A stretch of DNA of 56,666 bases from Deltaproteobacteria bacterium. Lineage in GTDB: Bacteria; Myxococcota_A; UBA796; UBA2385. Shown here one piece after another: positions 18,615-28,240 of this stretch. The translations under genes were made by a program, and so were the position numbers. Position 1 is the first letter of the stretch; every line of letters starts with the position of its first letter. The notes beneath the pieces were generated by a model that worked only from the letters and a program-made list of their open reading frames with translations, was not told the DNA's origin and searched no databases. The stretch lies in contig JAGYJW010000043.1 in NCBI GenBank assembly GCA_018401435.1, positions 1 to 56,666 of the forward strand, written 5' to 3'.

Positions 18615-19373
18615 TCAGGGGCTGGGGATTGCGGTGAGGGTGGCGGACTGCGCGAGGTTGTCGAGCAGGTCGCGGGCGATGCGCGCGGGGTCGTCCTGCA
18701 GATCCACCCCGTCCAGCAGGGACGCGGGCTGCAGGCGGATTTCGAGGGTGGCGGCCCCTGCCGCCGCGCCCTCCAGGGGCAGGTCCACCTCGGCGGGCAG
18801 GGTGCTGGTCCAGGCGATGGACGTCCACTCGGCGCTGGCGCTGGGGCGGGCCCGACCCGACAGAGACAGGCTGAGGCCCTCCAAGGGCGGCTGCGCCGGG
18901 AGCCCGGCGGTGGACCCATCGGCCCGGAACAGCCCCATGCCCACCGCGCAGAAGGGCCCTGCGTCAAAGCCGTGGCTGCCCAGATCCAGGGGCGTGCGGT
19001 CCACAAGCGACAGGGCCACGGACTGGGTCATGGCGGAGGGGTGGTCGGGCAGGCCATGGGGCGGCGGCTGCGCGCGGGCCGCCGACGTGGGGCAGCCCTC
19101 CAATACCAGCAAGGGCAGCACCAGCCAGCCCTCGTCGATCTCCAGCTCTGCGCCATGGGCAGAGCGCAGGGCCAGCCCGCCGCTCTCGGAGGGTTCCAGC
19201 CCCGCCTCATCCCAGGCCAGCCGCCAGGACACCGCGTCAAGAACGAGCCCCCGATCCTCATTGCCGGAATCTTCCAGCCCGCTGTCCTCCACCGCAGAGG
19301 CGAGGCCTCGCACTCCGGACCGGGGCGCGCAGGCCATCGCACAGATCAGGAGCAGGCAGGGCAGGGGGCGCAT
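18615..19373 (-). CDS. Lipoprotein of unknown function, partner of YHYH gene
   Basis: 252 residues from the ATG at 19373. The signal peptide ends LLICAMAC (lipobox). The mature chain is rich in Ser, Leu and Asp. Its beta-strand pattern, such as DAVSWRLAWDEAGLEPSESG and LEIRLQPASLLDGVDLQDDPARIARDLL, resembles the MbnP-like or 'Ca-binding lipoprotein' style but gives no firm match. It precedes the YHYH gene in the same direction with a 13-bp gap, suggesting a joint envelope function. Confidence 0.6.
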   Translation of the reverse strand: MRPLPCLLLICAMACAPRSGVRGLASAVEDSGLEDSGNEDRGLVLDAVSWRLAWDEAGLEPSESGGLALRSAHGAELEIDEGWLVLPLLVLEGCPTSAARAQPPPHGLPDHPSAMTQSVALSLVDRTPLDLGSHGFDAGPFCAVGMGLFRADGSTAGLPAQPPLEGLSLSLSGRARPSASAEWTSIAWTSTLPAEVDLPLEGAAAGAATLEIRLQPASLLDGVDLQDDPARIARDLLDNLAQSATLTAIPSP

Positions 19374-19523
19374 CGAATCTCTTGTTTGAGGCTCGACTCT
19401 AAGCGATGGGACGCCGCGCAGGTGGGGCTTTGGGTTTCGGTTTGTGAGCCTCTGCAAGGGGGAAGGCCACCAGCGGGGCGGGCGCGCCGGGGTAGCCTGG
19501 GGCCGACCCCACCCGAGCGCCCC

Positions 19524-21105
19524 GTGTCCCGCGCCCCCTCCGCTGCCTGGTTGCGCCCCCTGGCCCTGGCCACCCTGCTGGGTTTGGGCCTGGCGCTGCT
19601 GCTGCGTTGGCCCCTCTCCCTCTTCCCCGACGCCCTGCCCCACGACCCGAATTCCGCCCTGCACAGCGTCATGGCGGCAGATCTGGCGGCCCACGGCCAC
19701 CCCGGCCGGCTCTTCGCCCTGGACTTTCCCGAGGGCGTGCCCGTGCGCCGGGTGGCCTGGCCCCTGCTGCTGCTGGCCTTGCCCTTTCAAGCGGTGCTGG
19801 CGCCGGTTCCGGCCCTGAACCTCGCCCTGGTGCTGCTGCTGGCCGCGCAGGTGGTCGGGGTCTTCTTCCTGGCCCGGGCCGAAGGCGCCCGAGGCCCCGC
19901 GCGCGCCGCCCTGGCGCTGGGGGCCGCCCTGGCCCCCACAACCCTGCTCTTCCTGGGCAATGGCCAGCCCGAGAACGTGGTCTTCTTCCCCATTCTGCTC
20001 GCGGGATGGGGGGCGCGGCGCGGCGGGCCAAGGGGCCTGCTGCTCTGCGCGCTGGGCCTGTCGCTGGCCGCCTGGTCGAGCCCCTACCAGGCCGTGGTGG
20101 CCGGGGCCTTCGCCCTGGCCGGCGCCACGTCCCGGGGAGGCGAGCCCTGCTGCCGGTGCTGCTGGTCTCGGCGCTGTGCGCCCTGCCGGTCGGCCTCTAC
20201 TCGGCAGCCAGGCGGCAGAGGCGCCCGGGGAGGACCTGGGCCGCACCCGGCCCGCGGACGCCGACCGCCCCGCGCCGGCCAGCTTGAGCGCGCTGCTCAC
20301 CCCGGCACCCGGCCTGGACACGGGGCTGGGGCCGCCGGCTGGCAGGCGCCGGATCGGCGCTGGCCGCGCTCCCCAGCCACGGGCGCCTACCTGGGACTGG
20401 CGCTGGTGGTGGGCGGCGGCCTGGGGCTGTGGACGGGGCGCAAGGATCCATCGGTGCGCGCCATCGCCGGCGCCGGGGCGACTTGCCTGCTGCTGGCCCT
20501 GGGCAGCAGCCTGCACCTCAGCCCCAGCGCAGACACGGGTCTGCCCCTGCCCTGGCTCCTGGTGGGCAAGCTGCCGGGACTCAAGCAGATGGGCGCCACC
20601 ATGCGCTTTCTCACGGGGGTGGAGCTGGCGTTGGCCCTGGGTGTCGCCCGGCTGGTGGGGCGGCACCGGGGACGCCTGGCGCTGCTCACCCTGGCGCTGT
20701 TGGTGGACGCCCTGCTGCTGTCGCCCGGGCGCTGGCCGGTGGCGGGCTCCGCCGCGGGCTGCCGCCCTGGTGCAGGCCCTGCCCGCGGGGCCCACCCTGC
20801 TGTGGCCGGGCACTCCCCTGCTGTCCACGCACCAGCACGCCATCCTGGCCCTGGCCCTGGACCGGCCGGTGGCCAGCTTCAATGGGCCGGTTCCTGAAGA
20901 GACGGCGGTGGCCCCGGGCAGCCGCCCGCCCCTGCCCCTGCAGAATGGGCGAGGGGAGGATGCTGCAGCATGGGCGGCGCGGCTGAGGGCCGCCGGGGCG
21001 ACGGGCCTGGTGGAGATCACGCCGCTGCCCCCCGACCACCGCCAGCCCCTGCTCTTGGGGGCCGGCGAGGCCGTCGGCGAGCTGCGGGTCTACCGCCTGC
21101 CCTGA
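19524..21105 (+). pseudogene. Polytopic membrane protein, GT-C/YfhO-like, several frameshifts
   Basis: The GTG start at 19524 opens a chain with many hydrophobic helices (ALATLLGLGLALLLRWPLSLF, LNLALVLLLAAQVVGVFFLA, and others). It carries a luminal-loop-like segment (LPHDPNSALHSVMAADLAAHGHPG) and a later KQMGATMRFLTGVELALALGVARLVG, as in large membrane glycosyltransferase-like proteins of the YfhO/GT-C kind. The reading frame changes at least four times: near 20145, between 20200 and 20240, near 20330-20370, and near 20750. Each segment is good protein in its own frame, and the true C-terminus is EAVGELRVYRLP. Either the gene is decaying or the sequence is poor here. Confidence 0.55.
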
Positions 21106-22967
21106 GGGCTACTCGGCGGCGGGGGCCGGCGCGCTGTCGCTGCCACCTCGCCCGGCTTGCGACGGCGACGGCGGCGGCGCTTCTGGCCTCGTCCGAGGCG
21201 TCGCTGGTGCCGCCGGCGGCGGGAGCGGGAGCGGCGGCCTGCTCTGCCGGGGCGGGCCGGAGTCGCTGCGCGGGGACGCTCGGAGCGGTCGCTGCGCGGG
21301 GCGCGGTCGCGGTCGCGGTCCCGGCTGCGGGGGCCCCGGTCGCGGTCCCGGCTGCCGCCGCCGCGGTCGCCGCCCCGGTCGCGGTCGCCGCCCCGGTCGC
21401 GGTCGTTGCGCTCGCGGCGCTTCTCCTCGCGGGCCTCTTCCAAGGCGCCGACGCTGTCGGCCGACTCGCCGCTGGCGGTCTTGCGCATGCGGTCCCACAA
21501 GAAGAAGCCCCGCAGGGCGGCGGCCAGCAGGAACTCACCGTCGGGCGCATCCTTGAGGGCGCGCACGGTGCCGATATAGCCCTCGAAGGCCATGGACCGG
21601 CTGGCGTCCCGGATCGCCTTGGCCTGGCGGGCCACGCGGGCCTTGGCGGCCTCTTCGGCGCTGGGCAGCTTGCGGTACTCGAAGCCGATCTCGTACTGCT
21701 TCTCCAGCACGCCGCGGGTGGTGAGGTCGGACCCGCCCGACAGCGAGATGGCCGTGCCCTTCTTGCCGATGCGGCCGGTGCGGCCGGTGCGGTGCATATA
21801 GACCGCGGGGTCGTCGGGCAGGGAGTAGTTGACCACGTGGCTGAGGTCGGAGATGTCGATGCCGCGGGCAGCGACATCGGTGGCCACCAGGAACTGCGTC
21901 TCGCCGTTCTTGACGCGGTTCATGACCTGCTCGCGCTTGCTCTGGGGGAGTTCGCCGCTGATCAGCTCAGCGTCGAGTCCCTGGCGGGCGAGGTAGGTCG
22001 CGACCGTGGCCGTGTCTTCGCGGGTATTGCAGAAGATGATGGCGGAGGTGGGCTCCTCCTGGTCCAGGATGGCCAGCAAGGCGCGGGCCTTGTGGAAGTC
22101 CGGCGTGGTCTCGTACAGGACGTGGGTGATGCCATCGACCTTGTCGGTGTCGGTGGACAGGCGGATGTCCTGGGGGTTCTTGGCGTAGCGGTGAATCAGG
22201 CTGCGAACCCGCTTGTCCACCGTGGCGCTGAAGAACAGGCACTGGCGGGTGTCGGGGGTGTGGTCGAGGATCTTGGTGACATCCTCGTAGAAGCCCATGC
22301 CCAGCATCTCGTCGGCCTCGTCCAGGGTCGCAAACTCGCAGCCGGAGAGGTCGAGGTTGCCGCGACGGATGTGGTCGAGGATGCGGCCGGGAGTGCCCAC
22401 CACGATCTCGGTGCCTTCGCGCAGGGCGTCTTCCTGGCTGCCAAAGCCCACGCCGCCGTAGATCACGGTGACACGCAGGTCCTTGTATTTGGCCAACTCA
22501 GCGCATTCTTCGGCCACCTGGCGGGCAAGCTCGCGGGTGGGAGCCAGCACGATGGCGCGCGGGGCGCGGGCGCCCGCGGCGATGCGCTCGATCATGGGGA
22601 TGCAGAAGGCGGCGGTCTTGCCGGTGCCGGTCTTGGAGCGCACGACGAGGTCGCGGCCGGCGATGGCGGGTTCGATGGTGGCGGCCTGGACGCCGGTGGC
22701 GACCTTGTAGCCCTTCTCGAGGATGCCCTGGATCAGCTCTGGGGACAGCGGGAAGTCGGTGTAGGCGCGGTCGGTGATGTAGTCGGACACGGTCACCGTG
22801 TCGTCGGAGACGGCCGCGTCGTCGTCGTCTTCGTCATCGCTGCTGTCGCTGTCGCTGGCGCCGGCAGCCTGGGTGGGCGCTTCGGCTTCGGGGAGGACCA
22901 GATCGTCCTCGGCCAGGTCGGTCGCAGCGGGGGTCGGGTCCAGGGGGGTCTCGTTGGTGTCGTTCAC
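21090..22967 (-). CDS. DEAD-box RNA helicase with acidic N-terminus and Arg-rich C-terminus
   Basis: About 625 residues. An acidic N-terminal extension (SDSDSSDDEDDDDAA) precedes a complete helicase core: GVQAATIEPAIAGRDLVV, SKTGTGKT, PTREL, TPGR, LDEADEML, FFSATV, IIFCNTR, ATDVAARGIDISDL, HRTGRTGR. The C-terminus is a long Arg/Asp-Gly region (DRDRGGDRDRGGD, then RSRSRRRR). The last 60 codons may be in the wrong frame: the frame used stops at 21090, inside the convergent gene, while a neighbouring frame gives GGSDSAPAPAAE and stops at 21109, just outside it. It differs from the helicase at 3315 in both tails. A role in ribosome assembly or RNA decay is the family expectation. Confidence 0.88.
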   Translation of the reverse strand: MNDTNETPLDPTPAATDLAEDDLVLPEAEAPTQAAGASDSDSSDDEDDDDAAVSDDTVTVSDYITDRAYTDFPLSPELIQGILEKGYKVATGVQAATIEPAIAGRDLVVRSKTGTGKTAAFCIPMIERIAAGARAPRAIVLAPTRELARQVAEECAELAKYKDLRVTVIYGGVGFGSQEDALREGTEIVVGTPGRILDHIRRGNLDLSGCEFATLDEADEMLGMGFYEDVTKILDHTPDTRQCLFFSATVDKRVRSLIHRYAKNPQDIRLSTDTDKVDGITHVLYETTPDFHKARALLAILDQEEPTSAIIFCNTREDTATVATYLARQGLDAELISGELPQSKREQVMNRVKNGETQFLVATDVAARGIDISDLSHVVNYSLPDDPAVYMHRTGRTGRIGKKGTAISLSGGSDLTTRGVLEKQYEIGFEYRKLPSAEEAAKARVARQAKAIRDASRSMAFEGYIGTVRALKDAPDGEFLLAAALRGFFLWDRMRKTASGESADSVGALEEAREEKRRERNDRDRGGDRDRGGDRGGGSRDRDRGPRSRDRDRDRAPRSDRSERPRAATPARPGRAGRRSRSRRRRHQRRLGRGQKRRRRRRRKPGEVAATARRPPPPSSPQGRR

Positions 22968-23165
22968 TCGGTCTCCGGATCATCGCACCCACGTGGGCGC
23001 GGAGTCATGGTTGTGCGGGGCGCCGGCTTGGGCTGCGGGGCCGCGACGCGAAGGCATCGGGGGCGGGCAGCAGGCGCGCAGCATGTGTCGCTTGTTGTTG
23101 CGCGCCTTCCGTAATCGCAGGGGAGGCCGAGGGCCAGCGCAGGCCGTGCTACCTTCGGCCGCCCC

Positions 23166-24898
23166 ATGGCCGACCCGACGCCCCCTTCCCGCCGCTTCGA
23201 CCCCGCCGCTGCCGGCCGCCTGCTGTTGCTGCTGGCCCTGGGCCTGGCCCTGGCGCGGGCGGCGGCGCTCACCTGGATCTGCGACGACGCCTTCATCTCC
23301 TTCCGCTACGCGCGGAACCTGGTGGATGGCCTGGGCCTGGTCTTCAACGCCGGAGAAGCGGTCGAGGGCTACACCAACTTCTTGTGGACCCTGCTGCTGG
23401 CCGGCGGCATGGCCCTGGGGCTGGCGCCCGAGGCCCTCTCTCCCCTGCTGGGGCTGGGCGGCTTCGCGGGCACGGCCCTGCTGCTGGCCTGGGCGGGGGG
23501 TCGGGCGGCGCCCTCGGGGGTGCTGCGGCTGCCCGTCGCCGCCCTCTGCTGGCTGGGCATCCACCACGCGCAGATCTTCGCCACATCGGGCCTGGAGACC
23601 AGCCTCTTTGGCCTGCTGCTGCTGGGCGGCGCGGTGCTGGCCATCGAGGCCCGGGGGCCAGGGGCCTTTGCGGCCCTGGGGCTGGTGGGCGCCCTGGCCA
23701 CCCTCACCCGGCCCGAAGGCGCGCTGGTGGTGGGCCTGGGCGGGCTGGTGGCCACGGTTTCGGGACCGGCACGCACGCGCCACCTCGCCGCCTGGCTGGG
23801 GCCCACGGTGTTGGTGCTGGCGCCCTGGTTGAGCTGGAAGCAAGCCTTCTATGGCGATCTGCTCCCCAATACCTGGTATGCCAAGGCCGGAGATGGCCCC
23901 CGCTGGGCCCAGGGGGCCCTCTATGTGGGCCTCTACCTGCGCACCTGGCCGGTGGTGGCGGCCGGGGCCCTGGGGGCCCTGGGGCTGGTCCTGGGCCGTC
24001 GGCGGGCGGGGCTGGCGCCCGGATGGGACGGGGCGCGGGCGCCGCTGGTGCTGCTGGCCCTCACCTTGCCCTTCATCGTGCATGTGCTGCGGGTGGGGGC
24101 GACTTCATGTTCGCCCGCTTCTGCCTGCCCTGGACGCCCCCCTTGCTGCTGGCGGCAGAGCTGGCGCTGCTCGGCCTGGGGTCAGCCCGGATCCGCCTCG
24201 CGGTGGGCGCGCTGCTGGCCACCGGCACCGCCCTCACCCCGCCGCCGCCCGAGCTGGATCCGGTGACGGGGGAGGCCTGGAATGGCATCGTCGAAGAGCG
24301 CGCCTGGTATCCTCGCAGCTGGGTGGACGAGGCCGCACGCCAAGGCGCCGTCATTCGGCAGGTCACGGCCGGCATCCCGCTGCGGGTGGTCTATTACGGC
24401 ACCCAGGCCATGCTGATGTACTACGGCGATGTGCCCACCGCGATCGAAGGCCATGTGGGGCTGACCGACTACGAGATCGCCCGCATGCCCCCCCCGGATG
24501 GCGCGCGGGTGGGCCACGGCCTGAAGGCCACCGTGCCCTATCTGCGCAGCCGCCAGGTGGACCTCGCCTTCAGCTTCCGGGTGGTCCAGCCCCTCACCCG
24601 CATGACCGAGGTGGACCTGGGCCAGGGGGTCAAGGCCCGGCTGCTGGTCTACCGGCCGGCGGTGGTGGAGGCCCTGCGCGCCCGCGGGGCAGTGGTGCCC
24701 GATATGCCCGCCTACCTGGACGCCTATATCGCTGATATAGACACTTTTGACGACGCAAAGGTGGCCGAGGACCTCGCGGTCTTCCGGCCCTTCTACTTTG
24801 TTCCCTCTGGAGATCGTGACCGGGAGCAGGCCTTTGAAGACCGCCTGGCTCGGGGGCGCGGCTTGGACGCCGCCCCCGGTCGCCCTCCGGGGCCCTGA
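23166..24898 (+). CDS. GT-C family membrane glycosyltransferase (DDAFISFRYARN type), one frameshift
   Basis: Multi-spanning protein with the luminal motif ICDDAFISFRYARNLVDGLG and FNAGEAVEGYTNFLWTLLLAG, typical of GT-C glycosyltransferases related to mycobacterial arabinofuranosyltransferase AftB and similar proteins that use polyprenyl-phosphate sugars. The frame breaks at the G run 24095-24099: VLRVG continues in another frame as GDFMFARFCLPWTPP, where family members have GGDFM. One G is missing. Restored length is 577 residues, with a soluble C-terminal domain after about 10 helices. The donor could be made by the polyprenyl-phosphate transferase at 49082. Confidence 0.7.
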
Positions 24899-24931
24899 TG
24901 GGGTAGGCTGGCGCGACGGCTGGAGCCCCCG

Positions 24932-25740
24932 ATGACCCCGACTCGCCCCAGAAGCCGACGCGGCGCAGCACCCCTCCTCGTGTGGCTGATCGTGCTGGTC
25001 TGCGGCGGCATCATCTTGTTTGGCGTGGCCCGCAAAGAGGCCCCACGGGTGCAGGAAGAGCTGGACAACGCCGCAAACCAGGCGGTTCGCGCGGTGGACA
25101 GCAGGCTGCGCGTGCGGGTGACCGGCCGGCGGGCAGCCCTCGAAGGCACCGCCGACTCGGTGGACCAGGTCATGCGGGCCATAAAAGTTCTTGAGGAACT
25201 ACCTGGCGTTTCAGCCGTTGCCCCCATCGAGCCCGCCTTGCTGGTTCGCACCCGCGAGGGCGACCGTCGGAGCGATCTGCCCCAGCCCGACGCCGCCTAC
25301 TGGCAGGCCTGGCAGCAGCAGGCCGCTGTGCCCGACGAGCCCGACTTCGCCAGCGGCGGCGGGTCCGGCGCCAAGGCCGGATCGGGCAGCCGGACGGGCT
25401 GGCGGGCAGCCGGGCGACCCTGCAGGCCCCCTTGCAGGCGCCCCTGGCCCTTCCCACGCTTCGCTTCCCGCGGGACCAGGTCACCCTCACCGGGCTGGCC
25501 CGCGAGCAGATGGACAGCCTCGCGACAAGGCTGCGCGCCCGCCCCGACATCACCCTCCAGATCGCGGTGACCGGCGGCCAGGACGGGTTGGACGGGCAGC
25601 GCTCCCGCGCCGTCCACGCGGCCTTGTTGGCCCGCGGCGTCTCTGCCGGGCAGCTTCGGCTGGCGGGCAGCGACGCCGATGCAACCGGCAGCGCGAGCCC
25701 GGCGCGGGCGCGCCTCACCTTGATTCGGAGCCTTCGATGA
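24932..25740 (+). CDS. BON-domain plus OmpA-like peptidoglycan-binding protein (one frameshift)
   Basis: ATG at 24932 and one N-terminal membrane helix (LLVWLIVLVCGGIILFGV). A BON domain follows (RLRVRVTGRRAALEGTADSVD to LEELPGVSAVAPI), used for binding phospholipid or membrane in OsmY-like proteins. After a Gly/Ser linker the frame shifts between about 25365 and 25395. The new frame carries LPTLRFPRDQVTLTG to GQRSRAVHAALLARGV and RARLTLI, an OmpA C-terminal-type domain in which the Asp and Arg after a helix bind peptidoglycan. With one base restored the protein has 269 residues. Its stop overlaps the start of the next small gene by 4 bp. Confidence 0.7.
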
Positions 25741-25898
25741 CCTGGCTGATTGCCGAGATCTGGCTGCTGCTGGTGGTGGCCGCCCTGGGTGGTGGCGTGG
25801 CCGGCTGGCTGATGCGTGGGGCGGCAGCCCCCATCGAGGGCCCTCCAGCCCCCTCGCTCACCACGCGAGATCTGCCGGCCCCAGCCGATCGCGGCTGA
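25737..25898 (+). CDS. Small membrane protein coupled to BON-OmpA gene
   Basis: 53 residues. The start ATG is in a 4-bp ATGA overlap with the preceding stop. One hydrophobic helix (IAEIWLLLVVAALGGGVAGWLM), then a Pro/Ala-rich cytoplasmic or periplasmic tail. No family recognised. Translational coupling suggests it works with the BON-OmpA protein in the envelope, perhaps as a membrane partner. Confidence 0.6.
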   Translation: MTWLIAEIWLLLVVAALGGGVAGWLMRGAAAPIEGPPAPSLTTRDLPAPADRG

Positions 25899-25924
25899 GG
25901 CGACGGCCCCGCGCAACAGCGCCC

Positions 25925-26797
25925 TCAGCCCGAGCGGCGGCGCGTCTTGGACCACCGGCGCAGCGACCGGGTGGCCGCGCCAAAGCTGTGGTAGATCGGC
26001 GTCTTGCTGGCCTCGGACTTGGGCTCGTGGGGGCCGGTCTGGTAGGGCACATAGATGCTGCGCCGCAGGCTCTCCCAGCCGGTCTTGGGCGACTGCTGCA
26101 CCCGGTGCCACAGGCGCCCATCGTGCACCGTCAGGTCGCCGGGCTCCGTCTCGACGGCGACCTCGCGGGGGTCGGGGCGGTGGTCCCAGAAGTAGCCCTT
26201 GGCGAAGCACATCTTGAAGAAGCCCTGGCGGTGCGTGCCGGGAATCAGCCGCAGGCCCCCATCTTGGGCGGTCACCTTGTCCAGGTGCAGGCCCACGTTG
26301 AACATGGCCTGGGGCATGCGCAGATAGGCGAGATCCCGCAGCCCGTCGGTGTGCCAACCCAAGGACCGGTAGCCGCTGCCCGGCACGTTGACATAGCGGT
26401 TGATCACCATCCCGTCTTTTTCGTCGTGGCCCACCCGGGCGTCCTCGCCCACCATTCGGCGGATGGGTTCGAAGCGGGGACCGAGCACGAAGGACCGCAG
26501 GCGGTCCGAGAACATGCTGGCAAAGGCAAAGCGCGAGATGTAGGGCGCCCCGTCGGGGTCCACGCCGGCAAAGAGCGGGATGCCAAACACCTTCTTGCGG
26601 CCCTCCGCCAGCCAGCGCTCCTGAATGCCCTCCACCTCGGCCTCGATCATCGCGATCTCGTCGGCGCTGGCCACGCGGTCAAAGACCAGGAAGCCATGGG
26701 TGTCGAAGAAGGCCTGCTGCTCTGCGGTGATCACCTGCCCCAGGCGGAAGCGGGTGTTCAGTGGCAGGTCGGAGGCGGGGGCGTCGGGAGCGGGCAT
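25925..26797 (-). CDS. Phytanoyl-CoA dioxygenase (PhyH) family protein
   Basis: 290 residues from the ATG at 26797. The Fe(II) and 2-oxoglutarate site is visible: LGWHTDGL gives the HxD pair, LWHRVQQSPKTG gives the distal His, and LRRSIYVPY gives the Arg that binds 2-oxoglutarate. FFDTHGFLVFDRV is the usual N-terminal PhyH segment. These enzymes hydroxylate unactivated C-H bonds, often in lipids or secondary metabolites; the substrate cannot be told. It is followed after 26 bp by a convergent gene, and lspA lies upstream in the same direction. Confidence 0.85.
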   Translation of the reverse strand: MPAPDAPASDLPLNTRFRLGQVITAEQQAFFDTHGFLVFDRVASADEIAMIEAEVEGIQERWLAEGRKKVFGIPLFAGVDPDGAPYISRFAFASMFSDRLRSFVLGPRFEPIRRMVGEDARVGHDEKDGMVINRYVNVPGSGYRSLGWHTDGLRDLAYLRMPQAMFNVGLHLDKVTAQDGGLRLIPGTHRQGFFKMCFAKGYFWDHRPDPREVAVETEPGDLTVHDGRLWHRVQQSPKTGWESLRRSIYVPYQTGPHEPKSEASKTPIYHSFGAATRSLRRWSKTRRRSG

Positions 26798-26826
26798 CGG
26801 AGTCCTCGGCAGGCCGGTCGGCGATC

Positions 26827-27357
26827 CTAAGCCGGGGCGGCGGCCGGCGCGCGCTCCATCCAGGACCGGGGCATCACCGCGAGCATGGCGACACCGACCA
26901 CCAGCCAGATGTCTGCGAGGTTGAAGATGGGCCAGGTGGCCGTGCCGAAGCGGTCCACCAGCCAGGGGGCCGCCGCGCTGCCCGCCGCCGAGACCTGGAT
27001 GAAGTCCGTCACCGTGCCATCTCCCAGGCGGTCCGCCAGGTTGCCCGCAGCCCCCGAGGCCAGCAGGGCCAGGGCCAGGGCCGGCAGGCGCGCGGCGTCG
27101 GGCAAGGCGCGCATCATGCGCAGCAGCACCCACAGCACCACGACGCCAGCCACCGCAATCAGCGGCAAGGGCAGGGGCATCGAGAACATCGCGCCCGGGT
27201 TCTCGGCGTGAACAAAGGCCAGCCACCCATCCAGCACCGGCACGACATCGCGCGGCCCGAGCTGTTGGACCACCGCCCGCTTGCTGGCAAAGTCAAAGCC
27301 GAAGAGGGTGGGAGTCAGCAGGCCGAGCCAGAGCAGCTTGGGGGCGATTCGGGGCAT
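26827..27357 (-). CDS. lspA: Lipoprotein signal peptidase (signal peptidase II)
   Basis: 176 residues from the ATG at 27357, which has GGAG 4 nt upstream; a GTG eight codons further upstream lacks this. Four hydrophobic helices carry the two catalytic aspartates in GAAGNLADRLGDGTVTDFI and FNLADIWLVVG. It cleaves the signal peptide of diacylglyceryl-modified prolipoproteins before the lipid-bearing Cys. That suits a genome with so many lipoproteins; eight or so are in this window. The N-terminal HAENPGAMFSM matches the family NxGxxFS loop. Confidence 0.9.
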   Translation of the reverse strand: MPRIAPKLLWLGLLTPTLFGFDFASKRAVVQQLGPRDVVPVLDGWLAFVHAENPGAMFSMPLPLPLIAVAGVVVLWVLLRMMRALPDAARLPALALALLASGAAGNLADRLGDGTVTDFIQVSAAGSAAAPWLVDRFGTATWPIFNLADIWLVVGVAMLAVMPRSWMERAPAAAPA

Positions 27358-27445
27358 GGGGGCTCCATTCGGGGCCCCCACAATGCGCCAGCAGAACGAC
27401 AGCTTCCCCGAGACCCGGCGCGGAGAAGCGCGACCCTGACCCCGA

Positions 27446-28135
27446 TCAGCGGGCGTCGCCCTGCAGATCGACCGTGAGGTCCATGGCGTCGAGGTTCTTG
27501 AGCTGCCCGAACATGGCAGAGAAGGGCTCGAAGCCGAATTCGGTCGCCTTCAGGGGCAGCTTGCCGGAGATCGCGAAGCTGCTTCCATCGGCCACCAGCT
27601 TGCCCTTCAGCACCACCGGCTTGCTCTTGCCCCGGATGCTGAGGTCGCCCTGCACCTGGAAGTTCGCGCCATCACCGCTGCAGCCGCGGGACTTGAAGCT
27701 GATATTGGCGTGGGTGGCGCCGTCGAGCTGCTCCTTGGCGAGCATATTCTTCTTGACGTCGCCCCGCTGACCGTCGCTGAGCTCGCCTTCAATGCCGAGC
27801 TTCTTGCGCAGACCGGGATCGTCCACATCCAGCTGGGCCACCGGCAGGGTGACCTCCAGCCGGCAGGCGGCGGGGTCGGCGGCATTCCAGGTGAAGCTGC
27901 CGGAGTGGCCGGCGGCGCGAATCACGTGGTTGTGGGAGAGGCCCGACGCGAGGGTGTCGGGGTCTTTGTAGACGCGGATATAGGTCAGGCCCTTGGCCGG
28001 GTTGACGGCATAGGTCACCGGCGCAGGGGCGGGTGCCGCAGCCTCGGCCGCAGCGGCGTCGGGAGCGGGATCCTCTGCGAGCGCGACAGCAGGGGCGAAG
28101 GCGACCAGCAGCGAGAGAAGGCAAGAGCGCAGCAT
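27446..28135 (-). CDS. YceI-like periplasmic protein
   Basis: 229 residues from the ATG at 28135, with a signal peptide (MLRSCLLSLLVAFAPAVALA) and an Ala/Pro-rich spacer. The domain begins VTYAVNPAKGLTYIRVYKD and has SGLSHNHVIRAAGHSGSFTW, LDVDDPGLRKKLGIEGELSDGQR and FQVQGDLSIRGKSKPVVLKG, typical of the YceI lipocalin-like barrel. That barrel binds an isoprenoid such as a polyprenyl quinone or carotenoid. A single Cys pair may form a disulfide. The physiological role is unknown. Confidence 0.8.
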   Translation of the reverse strand: MLRSCLLSLLVAFAPAVALAEDPAPDAAAAEAAAPAPAPVTYAVNPAKGLTYIRVYKDPDTLASGLSHNHVIRAAGHSGSFTWNAADPAACRLEVTLPVAQLDVDDPGLRKKLGIEGELSDGQRGDVKKNMLAKEQLDGATHANISFKSRGCSGDGANFQVQGDLSIRGKSKPVVLKGKLVADGSSFAISGKLPLKATEFGFEPFSAMFGQLKNLDAMDLTVDLQGDAR

Positions 28136-28240
28136 CGAATCTCCGGGACGGGGAAGGGCCCGGGATGCCCCAGGCGCGGCCCTGGTTTCAGGGCCGGTCG
28201 ATCGACGGGTGCCGCCGCCGGTCATTCGGCTGCGGTCTTC

